A stretch of DNA of 64,000 bases from the NCBI RefSeq assembly GCF_958439165.1, contig NZ_OY288121.1, forward strand, positions 22,120 through 86,119, read 5' to 3'. The notes beneath the pieces are model-generated. The model made no database searches. It was not told where the DNA came from and saw only the letters and a program-made list of their open reading frames with translations. This document shows, in pieces, positions 15,504 through 24,200 of this stretch (position 1 is the stretch's first letter; every line of letters starts with the position of its first letter). The translations under genes were made by a program, and so were the position numbers. The DNA comes from an uncultured Hydrogenophaga sp. (GTDB taxonomy: Bacteria; Pseudomonadota; Gammaproteobacteria; Burkholderiales; Burkholderiaceae_C).

Positions 15504-17362
15504 CAGCCTTCGAGCTTGGAGAGGTCGCGCACCGCGCCCTTGTCGGCCGAGGTGGCCAGCAGCGCATAGGCGCGCAGGGCAGCCGAGACCTGGCGCGGGC
15601 GCGGCTGCTCCGGCTTCCAGCCCTTGGCATCCTGCTCGGCGCGGCGGCGGGCGAGTTCTTCGTCGCTCACCAGCACGTCGATGCTGCGGTTGGGGATGTC
15701 GATGCGGATGCGGTCACCGTTGCGCACCAGGCCGATGGCGCCGCCGGCTGCGGCCTCGGGCGAGCAGTGGCCGATGGACAAGCCGGAGGTGCCGCCGGAG
15801 AAGCGGCCGTCGGTCAGCAGCGCGCAGGCCTTGCCCAGGCCCTTGGACTTGATGTAGCTCGTGGGGTAGAGCATTTCCTGCATGCCGGGGCCGCCCTTCG
15901 GGCCCTCGTAACGCACCACCACCACGTCGCCGGCCTTGACCTTGTCGTCCAGGATGTTCTGCACCGCGTCGTCCTGGCTCTCCACCACATGGGCCGGGCC
16001 TTCGAACACCATCAGGCTGTCGTCCACGCCGGCGGTCTTGACCACGCAGCCGTCCACCGCGATGTTGCCGCGCAGCACCGCCAGGCCGCCTTCCTTGGAG
16101 AAGGCGTGTTCGTACGAGCGGATGCAGCCTTCGGCGCGATCCAGGTCGAGGCTGGGCCAGCGGGTGGCCTGGCTGAACGCCACCTGGGTGGGAATGCCGG
16201 CCGGGCCGGCCATGAAGAAGGTCTTGACCGCTTCCGAGGGGTTGCGGGCAATGTCCCACTCGTCCAGGGCGTGCTTGAGCGTGGGGGCGTGCACCGTGGG
16301 CACGTCGGTGTGCAGCTTGCCGGCACGGTCGAGCTCACCCAGGATGGCCATGATGCCGCCGGCACGGTGCACGTCCTCGATGTGGTACTTGTTGGTGTTG
16401 GGTGCCACCTTGCACAGCTGCGGCACGTCGCGCGACATGCGGTCGATGTCGGTCATGTCGAAGTCGATGCCGGCCTCCTGGGCTGCGGCCAGGATGTGCA
16501 GGATGGTGTTGGTGGAGCCGCCCATGGCGATGTCCAGCGTCATGGCGTTCTCGAAGGCCTTCTTGCCGATGGCGCGCGGCAGCACCGAGGCGTCTTCCTG
16601 TTCGTAGTAGCGGCGGCACAGCTCGACCGCGGTGCGCCCGGCGCGCTTGAACAGTTCTTCGCGATCGGCGTGGGTGGCCAGCACCGTGCCGTTGCCCGGC
16701 AGCGAAAGGCCCAGGGCCTCGGTCAGGCAGTTCATGGAGTTGGCGGTGAACATGCCCGAGCAGGAACCGCAGGTGGGGCATGCCGAACGCTCCACTTCGG
16801 CCAGGTCGGCCTCGGAGACCTTGTCGTCGGCGGCCATGACCATGGCGTCGATCAGGTCGAGCTTCTTGATCTGGATGGTGGAGGTGCCGGGCACGGCCAG
16901 CTTCACCTTGCCGGCCTCCATGGGACCGCCCGAGACGAACACCACCGGGATGTTCAGCCGCATGGCGGCCATCAGCATGCCGGGGGTGATCTTGTCGCAG
17001 TTGGAGATGCACACCAGCGCATCGGCGCAGTGGGCGTTGACCATGTACTCCACCGAGTCCGCAATGATGTCGCGGCTGGGCAGCGAATACAGCATGCCGT
17101 CGTGGCCCATGGCGATGCCGTCGTCCACCGCGATGGTGTTGAACTCCTTGGCCACGCCACCCACCGCCTCGATCTCGCGGGCCACCAGCTGACCCAGATC
17201 CTTCAGGTGCACATGGCCCGGCACGAACTGGGTGAAGGAGTTCGCGATGGCAATGATGGGCTTGCCGAAGTCGCCGTCCTTCATGCCGGTGGCACGCCAG
17301 AGGGCGCGGGCTCCGGCCTGGTTGCGGCCGGCGGTGGAGGTCTTGGAGCGGTATTGCGGCAT
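15503..17362 (-). CDS. ilvD: dihydroxy-acid dehydratase IlvD
   Basis: A 619-residue Fe-S dehydratase of branched-chain amino acid synthesis, which converts 2,3-dihydroxyisovalerate to 2-ketoisovalerate. Visible motifs are CISNCDKITPGMLMA, ACPTCGSCSGMFTANSMNC and the C-terminal DGRFSGGTSGLSIGH, which together hold the cluster cysteines and the catalytic serine. Length is normal for the long IlvD form. The start at 17362 gives the usual N-terminus MPQYRSKTSTAGRNQAGARALWRATG. It is the first gene of the ilvD-lgt pair. Confidence 0.97.
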   Translation of the reverse strand: MPQYRSKTSTAGRNQAGARALWRATGMKDGDFGKPIIAIANSFTQFVPGHVHLKDLGQLVAREIEAVGGVAKEFNTIAVDDGIAMGHDGMLYSLPSRDIIADSVEYMVNAHCADALVCISNCDKITPGMLMAAMRLNIPVVFVSGGPMEAGKVKLAVPGTSTIQIKKLDLIDAMVMAADDKVSEADLAEVERSACPTCGSCSGMFTANSMNCLTEALGLSLPGNGTVLATHADREELFKRAGRTAVELCRRYYEQEDASVLPRAIGKKAFENAMTLDIAMGGSTNTILHILAAAQEAGIDFDMTDIDRMSRDVPQLCKVAPNTNKYHIEDVHRAGGIMAILGELDRAGKLHTDVPTVHAPTLKHALDEWDIARNPSEAVKTFFMAGPAGIPTQVAFSQATRWPSLDLDRAEGCIRSYEHAFSKEGGLAVLRGNIAVDGCVVKTAGVDDSLMVFEGPAHVVESQDDAVQNILDDKVKAGDVVVVRYEGPKGGPGMQEMLYPTSYIKSKGLGKACALLTDGRFSGGTSGLSIGHCSPEAAAGGAIGLVRNGDRIRIDIPNRSIDVLVSDEELARRRAEQDAKGWKPEQPRPRQVSAALRAYALLATSADKGAVRDLSKLEG

Positions 17363-17438
17363 GGTGTCTCGGGGTCGTTGTGGGTGATGGGCGACCGGTC
17401 TGCGGTCAACCCGGGATTATCGGGCGGGGTGAATGGCC

Positions 17439-17678
17439 TCAGCGGCGATGCCGGTCCAGGCCCAGGGCCTTGCGCTGCTTCTCGATGCGGTCCGCCTTGC
17501 GCTGATCCATCTTTTCCATCTGTTTGCGGCGGGTGTAGCCGGAACTGTCGGCCCAGGCCCACCAGAGCAGGGCCAGGCCGAACGGCGACAGCACCACCAG
17601 CCATGACCAGCCGGCCACCGGGCCGAGTTCCAGGTACTTGAGCAGCAGCAACACGATGCCGGCGGAGAGGAAGTACAT
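17439..17678 (-). CDS. small Trp-rich membrane protein (TIGR04438-like)
   Basis: A 79-residue protein starting MYFLSAGIVLLLLKYLELGPV. It has two short hydrophobic helices separated by GWSWLVVLSP and a conserved WWAWAD followed by a strongly charged tail (KQMEKMDQRKADRIEKQRKALGL). This layout matches the TIGR04438 small Trp-rich protein family of Betaproteobacteria, whose role is unknown. The start at 17678 follows GGAGCAAC. It is divergent from the cytochrome c gene, which starts 132 nt away, and is 76 nt upstream of ilvD. Confidence 0.85.
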   Translation of the reverse strand: MYFLSAGIVLLLLKYLELGPVAGWSWLVVLSPFGLALLWWAWADSSGYTRRKQMEKMDQRKADRIEKQRKALGLDRHRR

Positions 17679-17810
17679 GAAGTTGCTCCGTGAAGCCCGG
17701 GTAAATCCGGGGAAAGGTACTGAACGATCGGGCGGTTTCGGGGATCGGAGTCGGGCGTCATTCGCTAGAATCGGCGCGCGTTTGCAACCACCCCAGAGGA
17801 CACGAACCCC

Positions 17811-18116
17811 ATGAAACGAACCCTGATGATTATGGCCTCGCTGGCCGTCCTGTCTGCTCCGGCCATGGCCGACGAAGCCCTGGCCAAGAGCAAGAACTGC
17901 CTGGCCTGCCACGCCATGGACAAGAAGCTGGTCGGTCCGTCCTACAAGGACATCGCCAAGAAGTATGCCGGCGACGCCAAGGCGGTCGACATGCTGGCCA
18001 CCAAGATCCAGAAGGGCGGCGCCGGTGTCTGGGGTGCGATCCCCATGCCCGCCAACCCGCAGGTGAGCGACGCCGAAGCCAAGAAGCTGTCGGCCTGGAT
18101 CCTGGGCATGAAGTGA
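17811..18116 (+). CDS. small periplasmic class I cytochrome c (c551/c552-like)
   Basis: A 101-residue precursor with a signal peptide (about residues 1-20, ending SAPAMA-DE) and a mature protein of about 81 residues. The heme site is CLACH at mature residue 11-15 and the Met ligand is in IPMPANPQVS, as in cytochrome c551/c552. It can shuttle electrons to terminal oxidases, and the cbb3 oxidase at the left of the window is a possible acceptor. The start at 17811 follows a GAGGACACGAACCCC leader, and a clear hairpin terminator follows 37 nt after the stop. Confidence 0.93.
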   Translation: MKRTLMIMASLAVLSAPAMADEALAKSKNCLACHAMDKKLVGPSYKDIAKKYAGDAKAVDMLATKIQKGGAGVWGAIPMPANPQVSDAEAKKLSAWILGMK

Positions 18117-18125
18117 CCCGGCTCC

Positions 18126-18141
18126 GGACCGGGCCCGGTCC
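18126..18141. repeat. 16-base perfect palindrome after the cytochrome c gene
   Basis: GGACCGGGCCCGGTCC is its own reverse complement. It begins ten bases after the cytochrome c stop and precedes the true terminator hairpin. It has no T run, so it may be an RNA-stabilising hairpin or simply GC-rich sequence. Confidence 0.4.
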
Positions 18142-18152
18142 GGGTCCAGACC

Positions 18153-18185
18153 AAGAAAAACCCGCCTGAAAGGCGGGTTTTTTCA
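18153..18185. terminator. bidirectional Rho-independent terminator between the cytochrome c gene and acs
   Basis: The stem AAACCCGCCT with AGGCGGGTTT around the loop GAA (18158-18180) is perfect, with an A run on the left and a T run on the right. It can therefore stop transcription from both sides. It sits between the cytochrome c stop at 18116 and the convergent acs stop at 18200. Confidence 0.9.
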
Positions 18186-18199
18186 TGGGCGTCTGCGGC

Positions 18200-20194
18200 T
18201 CAGTTGTTCTCGGCCAGCTGGTCCAGGATGGCCGGGTTCTCCAGGGTGGAGGTGTCCTGCGTGATGGCCTCGCCCTTGGCGATCGAGCGCAGCAGGCGGC
18301 GCATGATCTTGCCGGAGCGGGTCTTGGGCAGGTTGTCGCCGAAACGGATGTCCTTGGGCTTGGCGATCGGGCCGATCTCCTTGCCCACCCAGTCGCGCAG
18401 CTGCTTGGCAATGGCCTTGGCTTCCTCGCCGGTGGGGCGCGAACGCTTGAGCACCACGAAGGCCACGATGGCCTCGCCGGTCAGGTCGTCCGGGCGGCCC
18501 ACCACGGCGGCTTCGGCCACCAGGTCGGTCTTGCCGACCAGGGCGGACTCGATCTCCATGGTGCCCATGCGGTGGCCCGAGACGTTGAGCACGTCGTCGA
18601 TGCGGCCGGTGATGCGGAAGTAGCCGCGGTCGGCACTGCGCACCGCGCCGTCGCCGGCCAGGTAGTAGCCGCGCAGCTCGTCCGGGAAGTAGCTCTTCTT
18701 GAAACGCTCCGGGTCGCCCCAGATGGTGCGGATCATGGACGGCCAGGGCTTCTTGACCACCAGGATGCCGCCGGCGCCATTCGCCACGTCGTTGCCGGTC
18801 TCGTCCACGATGGCCGCCGCAATGCCCGGCAGGGGCAGCGTGCAGGAGCCCGGCACCAGCGGCGTGGCGCCCGGCAGCGGCGTGATCATGTGGCCGCCGG
18901 TCTCGGTCTGCCAGAAGGTGTCGACGATGGGGCAACGCTCGCCGCCCACATGGCGGTAGTACCACATCCAGGCTTCGGGGTTGATCGGTTCACCCACCGA
19001 ACCCAGCAGGCGCAGGCTGGAGAGGTCCGAGCGTGCCGGGTGCACCTTCTCGTCACCCTCGGCCGCCTTGATGAGCGAGCGGATGGCGGTGGGTGCGGTG
19101 TAGAAGATGGTGCACTTGTGCTTCTCGATCATCTGCCAGAAGCGGCCGGCGTTCGGGTAGGTGGGCACGCCCTCGAACACGATCTGGGTGGCGCCGGCGG
19201 CCAGCGGGCCGTAGGCCACATAGCTGTGGCCGGTGATCCAGCCGATGTCGGCGGTGCACCAGAAGATGTCGTCGGCCTTCAGGTCGAAGGTCCAGTTTAT
19301 GGTCAGGTTGGCCCACAGCAGGTAGCCGCCGGTGCTGTGCTGCACGCCCTTGGGCTTGCCGGTGGAGCCGGAGGTGTACAGCACGAACAGCGGGTGCTCC
19401 GCGCCCACCATCTCGGCCGGGCAGCTGGTGGACTGGCCGGCCATGTCCTCGTGCATGAAGCTGTCGCGCCCGGCCACCATGTTGCAGGCGGTGGGCGTGC
19501 GCTGGAACACGATGACGTTCTGGATGCACTCGCAGCCGCCCATGGCGATGCCGTCGTCCACGATGGACTTCAGCGGCAGTTCCTTGCCGCCGCGCAGCTG
19601 GTAGTTGGCGGTGATGACGGCCACGGCACCGGCGTCCTGGATGCGCTCCTGCAAGGCCTTGGCCGAGAAGCCGCCGAACACCACCGAGTGGGTGGCGCCG
19701 ATGCGGGCGCAGGCCTGCATGGCCACCACGCCTTCGATGGTCATGGGCATGTAGATGACGACGCGGTCGCCCTTCTTCACGCCCTTGGCCTTCAGGACAT
19801 TCGCAAACTGCGACACCTTGTCCAGCAGTTCACGGTAGGTGACGCGGGTCACCTCGCCGCCATCGGCCTCGAAGATGATGGCGGTCTTGTTTTCCACCGG
19901 GGTGCCCATGTGGCGATCCAGGCAGTTGAACGAGGCATTGAGCTCGCCGTCCTGGAACCACTTGTAGAACGGCGCCTGCGAGGCGTCGAGCGTCTGGGTG
20001 AAGGGCTTGTTCCAGGTCAGGGTCTCGCGCGCCAGACGGGCCCAGAACGCTTCGTGGTCCCGCTCTGCCTCGGCACACAGGGCCTGGTAGGCATCCATGC
20101 CCGAGATGCGGGCGGCCTGGACGATGGCAGCAGAGGGTTCGAAGACCCGGTTTTCGACCAGGGTGGATTCGATCGACGACGAGGGTGCGGACAT
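18200..20194 (-). CDS. acs: acetyl-CoA synthetase
   Basis: A 664-residue AMP-forming acetate--CoA ligase. ANL motifs are clear: YTSGSTGKPKGVQH (phosphate loop), DTFWQTETGGHM, the hinge GRIDDVLNVSGHR, and the C-terminal PKTRSGKIMRRLL with the lysine that is regulated by acetylation in this family. The length is normal for Acs. The ATG at 20194 follows a GGAGACTTGCGC leader; a GTG 15 codons upstream is less likely. It stands alone, bounded by the bidirectional terminator. Confidence 0.97.
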   Translation of the reverse strand: MSAPSSSIESTLVENRVFEPSAAIVQAARISGMDAYQALCAEAERDHEAFWARLARETLTWNKPFTQTLDASQAPFYKWFQDGELNASFNCLDRHMGTPVENKTAIIFEADGGEVTRVTYRELLDKVSQFANVLKAKGVKKGDRVVIYMPMTIEGVVAMQACARIGATHSVVFGGFSAKALQERIQDAGAVAVITANYQLRGGKELPLKSIVDDGIAMGGCECIQNVIVFQRTPTACNMVAGRDSFMHEDMAGQSTSCPAEMVGAEHPLFVLYTSGSTGKPKGVQHSTGGYLLWANLTINWTFDLKADDIFWCTADIGWITGHSYVAYGPLAAGATQIVFEGVPTYPNAGRFWQMIEKHKCTIFYTAPTAIRSLIKAAEGDEKVHPARSDLSSLRLLGSVGEPINPEAWMWYYRHVGGERCPIVDTFWQTETGGHMITPLPGATPLVPGSCTLPLPGIAAAIVDETGNDVANGAGGILVVKKPWPSMIRTIWGDPERFKKSYFPDELRGYYLAGDGAVRSADRGYFRITGRIDDVLNVSGHRMGTMEIESALVGKTDLVAEAAVVGRPDDLTGEAIVAFVVLKRSRPTGEEAKAIAKQLRDWVGKEIGPIAKPKDIRFGDNLPKTRSGKIMRRLLRSIAKGEAITQDTSTLENPAILDQLAENN

Positions 20195-20349
20195 GCGCAA
20201 GTCTCCTGATATGTTGTTGAAAACCGGAACGCCGGGCACTGTGCGCAGCCGCTCTTACAGGCCACTGACACAGAGGCGACACCTACAATAGCAGGCTGCC
20301 CTCAGGGTGGCTACGACCCCGCCCCGACCACCACGCATTCTCATATTTC

Positions 20350-20946
20350 ATGACCGATCCCGTCAAAACCGGCTCCATCCGGCCGCTGCCCAACCTGATC
20401 TTTGCCAGCCGCTGGCTGCAGCTGCCGCTCTACCTCGGACTCATTGCCGCCCAGGGCATCTACGTGTTCCATTTCTGGGTCGAGCTGGTGCACCTGATCG
20501 AAGCCGCCTTCGGCAACGAGGTGGCGCTGCAGAAGCTGGTCACCAGCATCGGCTACAAGAGCGACGTGGTGCTCACCGGCCTGAACGAGACGGTGATCAT
20601 GCTGGTGGTGCTGGCCCTGATCGACGTGGTGATGATCAGCAACCTGCTGATCATGGTGATCGTGGGTGGCTACGAGACCTTCGTCAGCCGCATGCACCTG
20701 GAAAACCACCCCGACCAGCCGGAATGGCTGAGCCACGTGAATGCGTCGGTGCTCAAGGTCAAGCTGGCCACCGCGATCATCGGCATCAGCTCCATCCACC
20801 TGCTCAAGACCTTCATCAACGCCGCCAACTACGACGAGAAGGTGCTGATCTGGCAGACGGTGATCCACATTGCCTTCCTGTTCAGCGCACTGGCCATCGC
20901 CCTGACCGACAAGTTGATGCACGTGCCCGCCAGCGGCAAGCATTGA
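20350..20946 (+). CDS. YqhA/UPF0114 family inner-membrane protein
   Basis: A 198-residue membrane protein with four predicted helices (about residues 22-44, 68-95, 125-145 and 165-185). Stretches LIFASRWLQLPLYLGL and LLIMVIVGGYETFVSRM match the UPF0114 (TIGR00645, YqhA) family. Its function is not established. The start at 20350 is supported by the family N-terminus. It lies 280 nt upstream of the giant exoprotein gene on the same strand and need not be related to it. Confidence 0.88.
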   Translation: MTDPVKTGSIRPLPNLIFASRWLQLPLYLGLIAAQGIYVFHFWVELVHLIEAAFGNEVALQKLVTSIGYKSDVVLTGLNETVIMLVVLALIDVVMISNLLIMVIVGGYETFVSRMHLENHPDQPEWLSHVNASVLKVKLATAIIGISSIHLLKTFINAANYDEKVLIWQTVIHIAFLFSALAIALTDKLMHVPASGKH

Positions 20947-21226
20947 GCGGGCCCGCACCCGGCTCCCGCCACCCGGGCACGGCCACCGACCCATACGGTG
21001 CCCCAAGGGGTATCCGCAGGGGGTTAACACACCAGGGAAAAAGGTAATGGAAATACCTACCCCGGTTGACCGTATATCGGCCTGTTTACAACATACAGAG
21101 TAAGTCACAGACGGTAACATTCGCGACGAACGGCAGGTGGCCGGGCTGCAGTGCGGCTCCACGGGTCACCTGACGTCTGCCCGGCGGCGCCCATACCGGC
21201 GACCGGGGCAGCCTCAAGGATTCGCG
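20947..21226 (+). other. intergenic region and probable promoter zone of the giant exoprotein gene
   Basis: There is no open frame of note here. The segment at about 21020-21120 is clearly more AT-rich than its surroundings. A TTGACC element at 21066-21071 is followed after 15 bases by TACAAC (21087-21092), a poorly spaced sigma70-like pair. The last 20 bases contain AAGGA six bases before the ATG at 21227. No terminator is evident after the YqhA-like gene, so some read-through is possible. Confidence 0.35.
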
Positions 21227-24200
21227 ATGACCCAAGCCGCCATCGGCTACCTGCGCCGGCAATACCTGTGTGTTCTCAAGCGTTGCGCCTTGCGCAACGC
21301 ACTCATGTCAGTGGGCTCGCTGGGGGCCGTGCTGGCCGGGGCCTCGGTGGCGGCCCAGCCCATCGTGACCGACGGGCGCACCCAGACCACGGTGCAGGTG
21401 CAGGGCACGGTGACCGACATCAGCACCACGACGGTGCACGGCAACGCGGCCTTCAACTCGTTCCAGCGTTTCAACGTGGATGCAGGGCAGACGGTCAACA
21501 TGCACCTGCCCGGCCAGACCAGCCACCTGCTCAACCTGGTGCATGGCGAGCGGTCTTACATCAACGGCCTGGTCAGCTCCTACCAGAACGGCCAGATCGG
21601 CGGCCATGTCTATTTTCTGAACCCGCAGGGCGTGATCGTGGGCCGGCAAGGCGTGCTCCAGGTGGGCAGCCTGACCATCACCACCCCCACCACCGATTTC
21701 ATGAACCGGCTGATCTCGCCCCTGGGCGTGATCGACCCGGCGGCCACCGCGCAGGTGCTGGCCGGCCAGGTGCCGCTGAGCAGCAGCGGCCTGGTACGGG
21801 TGCAGGGCCGCATCCTGGCCACGCAGGCAGCCACGCTGGCCGGCAGCCAGGTGGACATTGCCGCCGGCGCCCAGGTACTGGCCGGCGGCGCAGCGCGGGT
21901 GGCCTTCGGGCAGCTGGTGAACCTCGACCAGGTCGGCATGGCCACCGAGGTGAGTCAGGAAGGCGGCGTGATCCGCCTGCTGGCCAGCGGTGACATCAAC
22001 GTGGCCGGCCGGGTCAGCGCCGACGGCGCCGGCAGCCAGGCCCATGGCGGCGACGTGCTGGTGATGGCCGACCAGAAGTCCACCCTGCAAGCCGGGGCGC
22101 TGGTGTCGGCCAATGCCGGCAGCAGCGGCGACGGCGGCTTCGTGGAGTTTTCCGCCCGGCGCGAGGTGGAACTGGCCGGCGGCAGCCTGCAGGCCAGCGC
22201 CACCCAGGGCACGGCCGGCCAGGTGCTGATCGACCCGGAGAACATCACCGTCTCGGCCGATCTGCTGCGCAGCGCCGGCGGCAACACCAGCGGTGGCGGC
22301 ATCAGCTGGGACGCCGGCAGCCTCACGCTGCAGGCCGACCAGCGCCTGAACGTGGCCAGCGGCGTGGTGATTTCCACCCGCCAGGTCCAGGGCACCACCC
22401 GCGACGACCACATCAACGGCGCGTCGGTGGATGCTTCGGGCAACCTGATCCTGAAGGCCCCGCACATCGAGCTGGGCGACGGCGCCATGCTGCTGGCGCA
22501 TGGCGACAACACCCACGCCGGTGGCGACATCTCGCTGCTGGCCACCGACATCAATGCCCTGGGTGCGGTGCGCAGCGCCTCGACCAGCATCACCGCCACC
22601 AACGCCACCCTCAAAGGGCGCACGGTGACCCTGCGCGCCAACGCCGACACATCGGCCCTGGCCACGCTGCTGGCACTGCAACCCGGCACCACCCTGGCCG
22701 ACGCGCAGGCGTACCTCAACAGCGAGCTCGACGACCTGGGCGACGGCCCGGGCGGGGAGTACCTGGCCATCAAGACCGACGCGGCAGCCCATGTCGTGCT
22801 GCGGGGCACGCAGGTGCAGGCCACCGGCAACGTGACCATCGACGCCCTGGCCGGTGCGCGCGCCGGCTTCGAAAAGCAGGCCGAGGCCTCGGTCACGGTG
22901 GACGACCATGTGGCCGGCGACGGCACCCGCGTGGCCAGCCAGATCACTGGCAACGACATCCAGATTCAGGCCACGAGCGATACCTCGCTCAAGTACAACG
23001 TGCTGGGCACGGCGGTGCGCCTGCTCGACCAGAGCTGGTTGCCGGCCGAAGACAACCCGGTGCTGCAGAAGGTCAATGACCAGCTGTTCGACTACAGCAG
23101 CGTGCCGCTGGTGTCCTTGTCCGGATCGAACGCCACGGTGCACATCGGTGGCGCCAGCCGCATCGAAGCTGGCGGTGCGCTGGATCTGTCGGCCTCCGCC
23201 CAGTCCACCGCTGCCCCGTCGTTCTCCAGCCCGCTGCTGTTTGCAGCCGCCTGGGGCGAGTCCAACGCCGCCTCCCGCCTGGTGGTCGACGGCGCCAGCC
23301 TGCTGCGTGCGGGCCAGGCCGCCCGCCTGAGCGCCACCACCGATGTGGAGCTCGACGTCACCGCCAAGGTGAACTCCACCAACAAGCCGATCGACGCCGT
23401 CTTTGCGCGCGGCCTGAGCCGCATCGAGACCACGGTGGACCTGGGCCAGGGCACCACCACCGACGCCGCCAGCCTGGAGGTGACCGCCCTCACCCAGGCC
23501 GACATCCAGGTGCAGGCCGACGCCAGCAACACCGGCGCCAGCGGCCTGGGCTTTGCGGTGGCGGTGAACGAATCCACCTCCACCACCACCGCCTCGCTGG
23601 GCGGCCAGGTGACCACCGCTTCGGGCGACGTGGTGGTGCGTGCCTCCACCGATGTGGACCAGAACAACACCAGCGCCAACGCGGCCACGCTGGGCGACAC
23701 CAGCACCATCGGCGCGCGCATTGCCAACTTCAAGGCCGGCATCCAGCGCAACGTCACCGGGGCCGTCCTGGGCTCGTTGACCAAGCTGTCGCCCAGCCAG
23801 TCCAGTGCCATCACCAACTTCCTGTTCCCCGGCATCAAGGACGGACGCTTCAACGCCTCCGGTGCGGTGGCCTGGGCCGATTCGGACAACGTGGCCCAGG
23901 CCAGCGTGGCCGCCGGTGCATCGGTGCGTTCGGGCAACGCTCTGACGGTGGGAGCTTCGGTGTCCGAAGTGCCCAAGGCCAGCGCCACCGCCAAGAGCAC
24001 CTCCAACGGCACCGCCCTGGGCGGCTCGGCCGTGGTGGCCCGGTTCGGCAACCAGGCCGATGCCTGGGTGGGTGCCAACGCACAGACCGACGCCAGGGGA
24101 GCCACGCTGGTCGAGGCCACCACCCTGATCCCGTACCCCTGGCAGATCAACTGGAATTCGCCGGTCACGGTGCTGAGCCACCTGCAGGGCAACCTGCTGG

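Noticed and set aside
20284..20289. TACAAT as a -10 element of the YqhA-like gene
   Set aside because: No -35 element lies at 16-18 bases; CTGACA is only 13 bases away. Not strong enough to list as a promoter.
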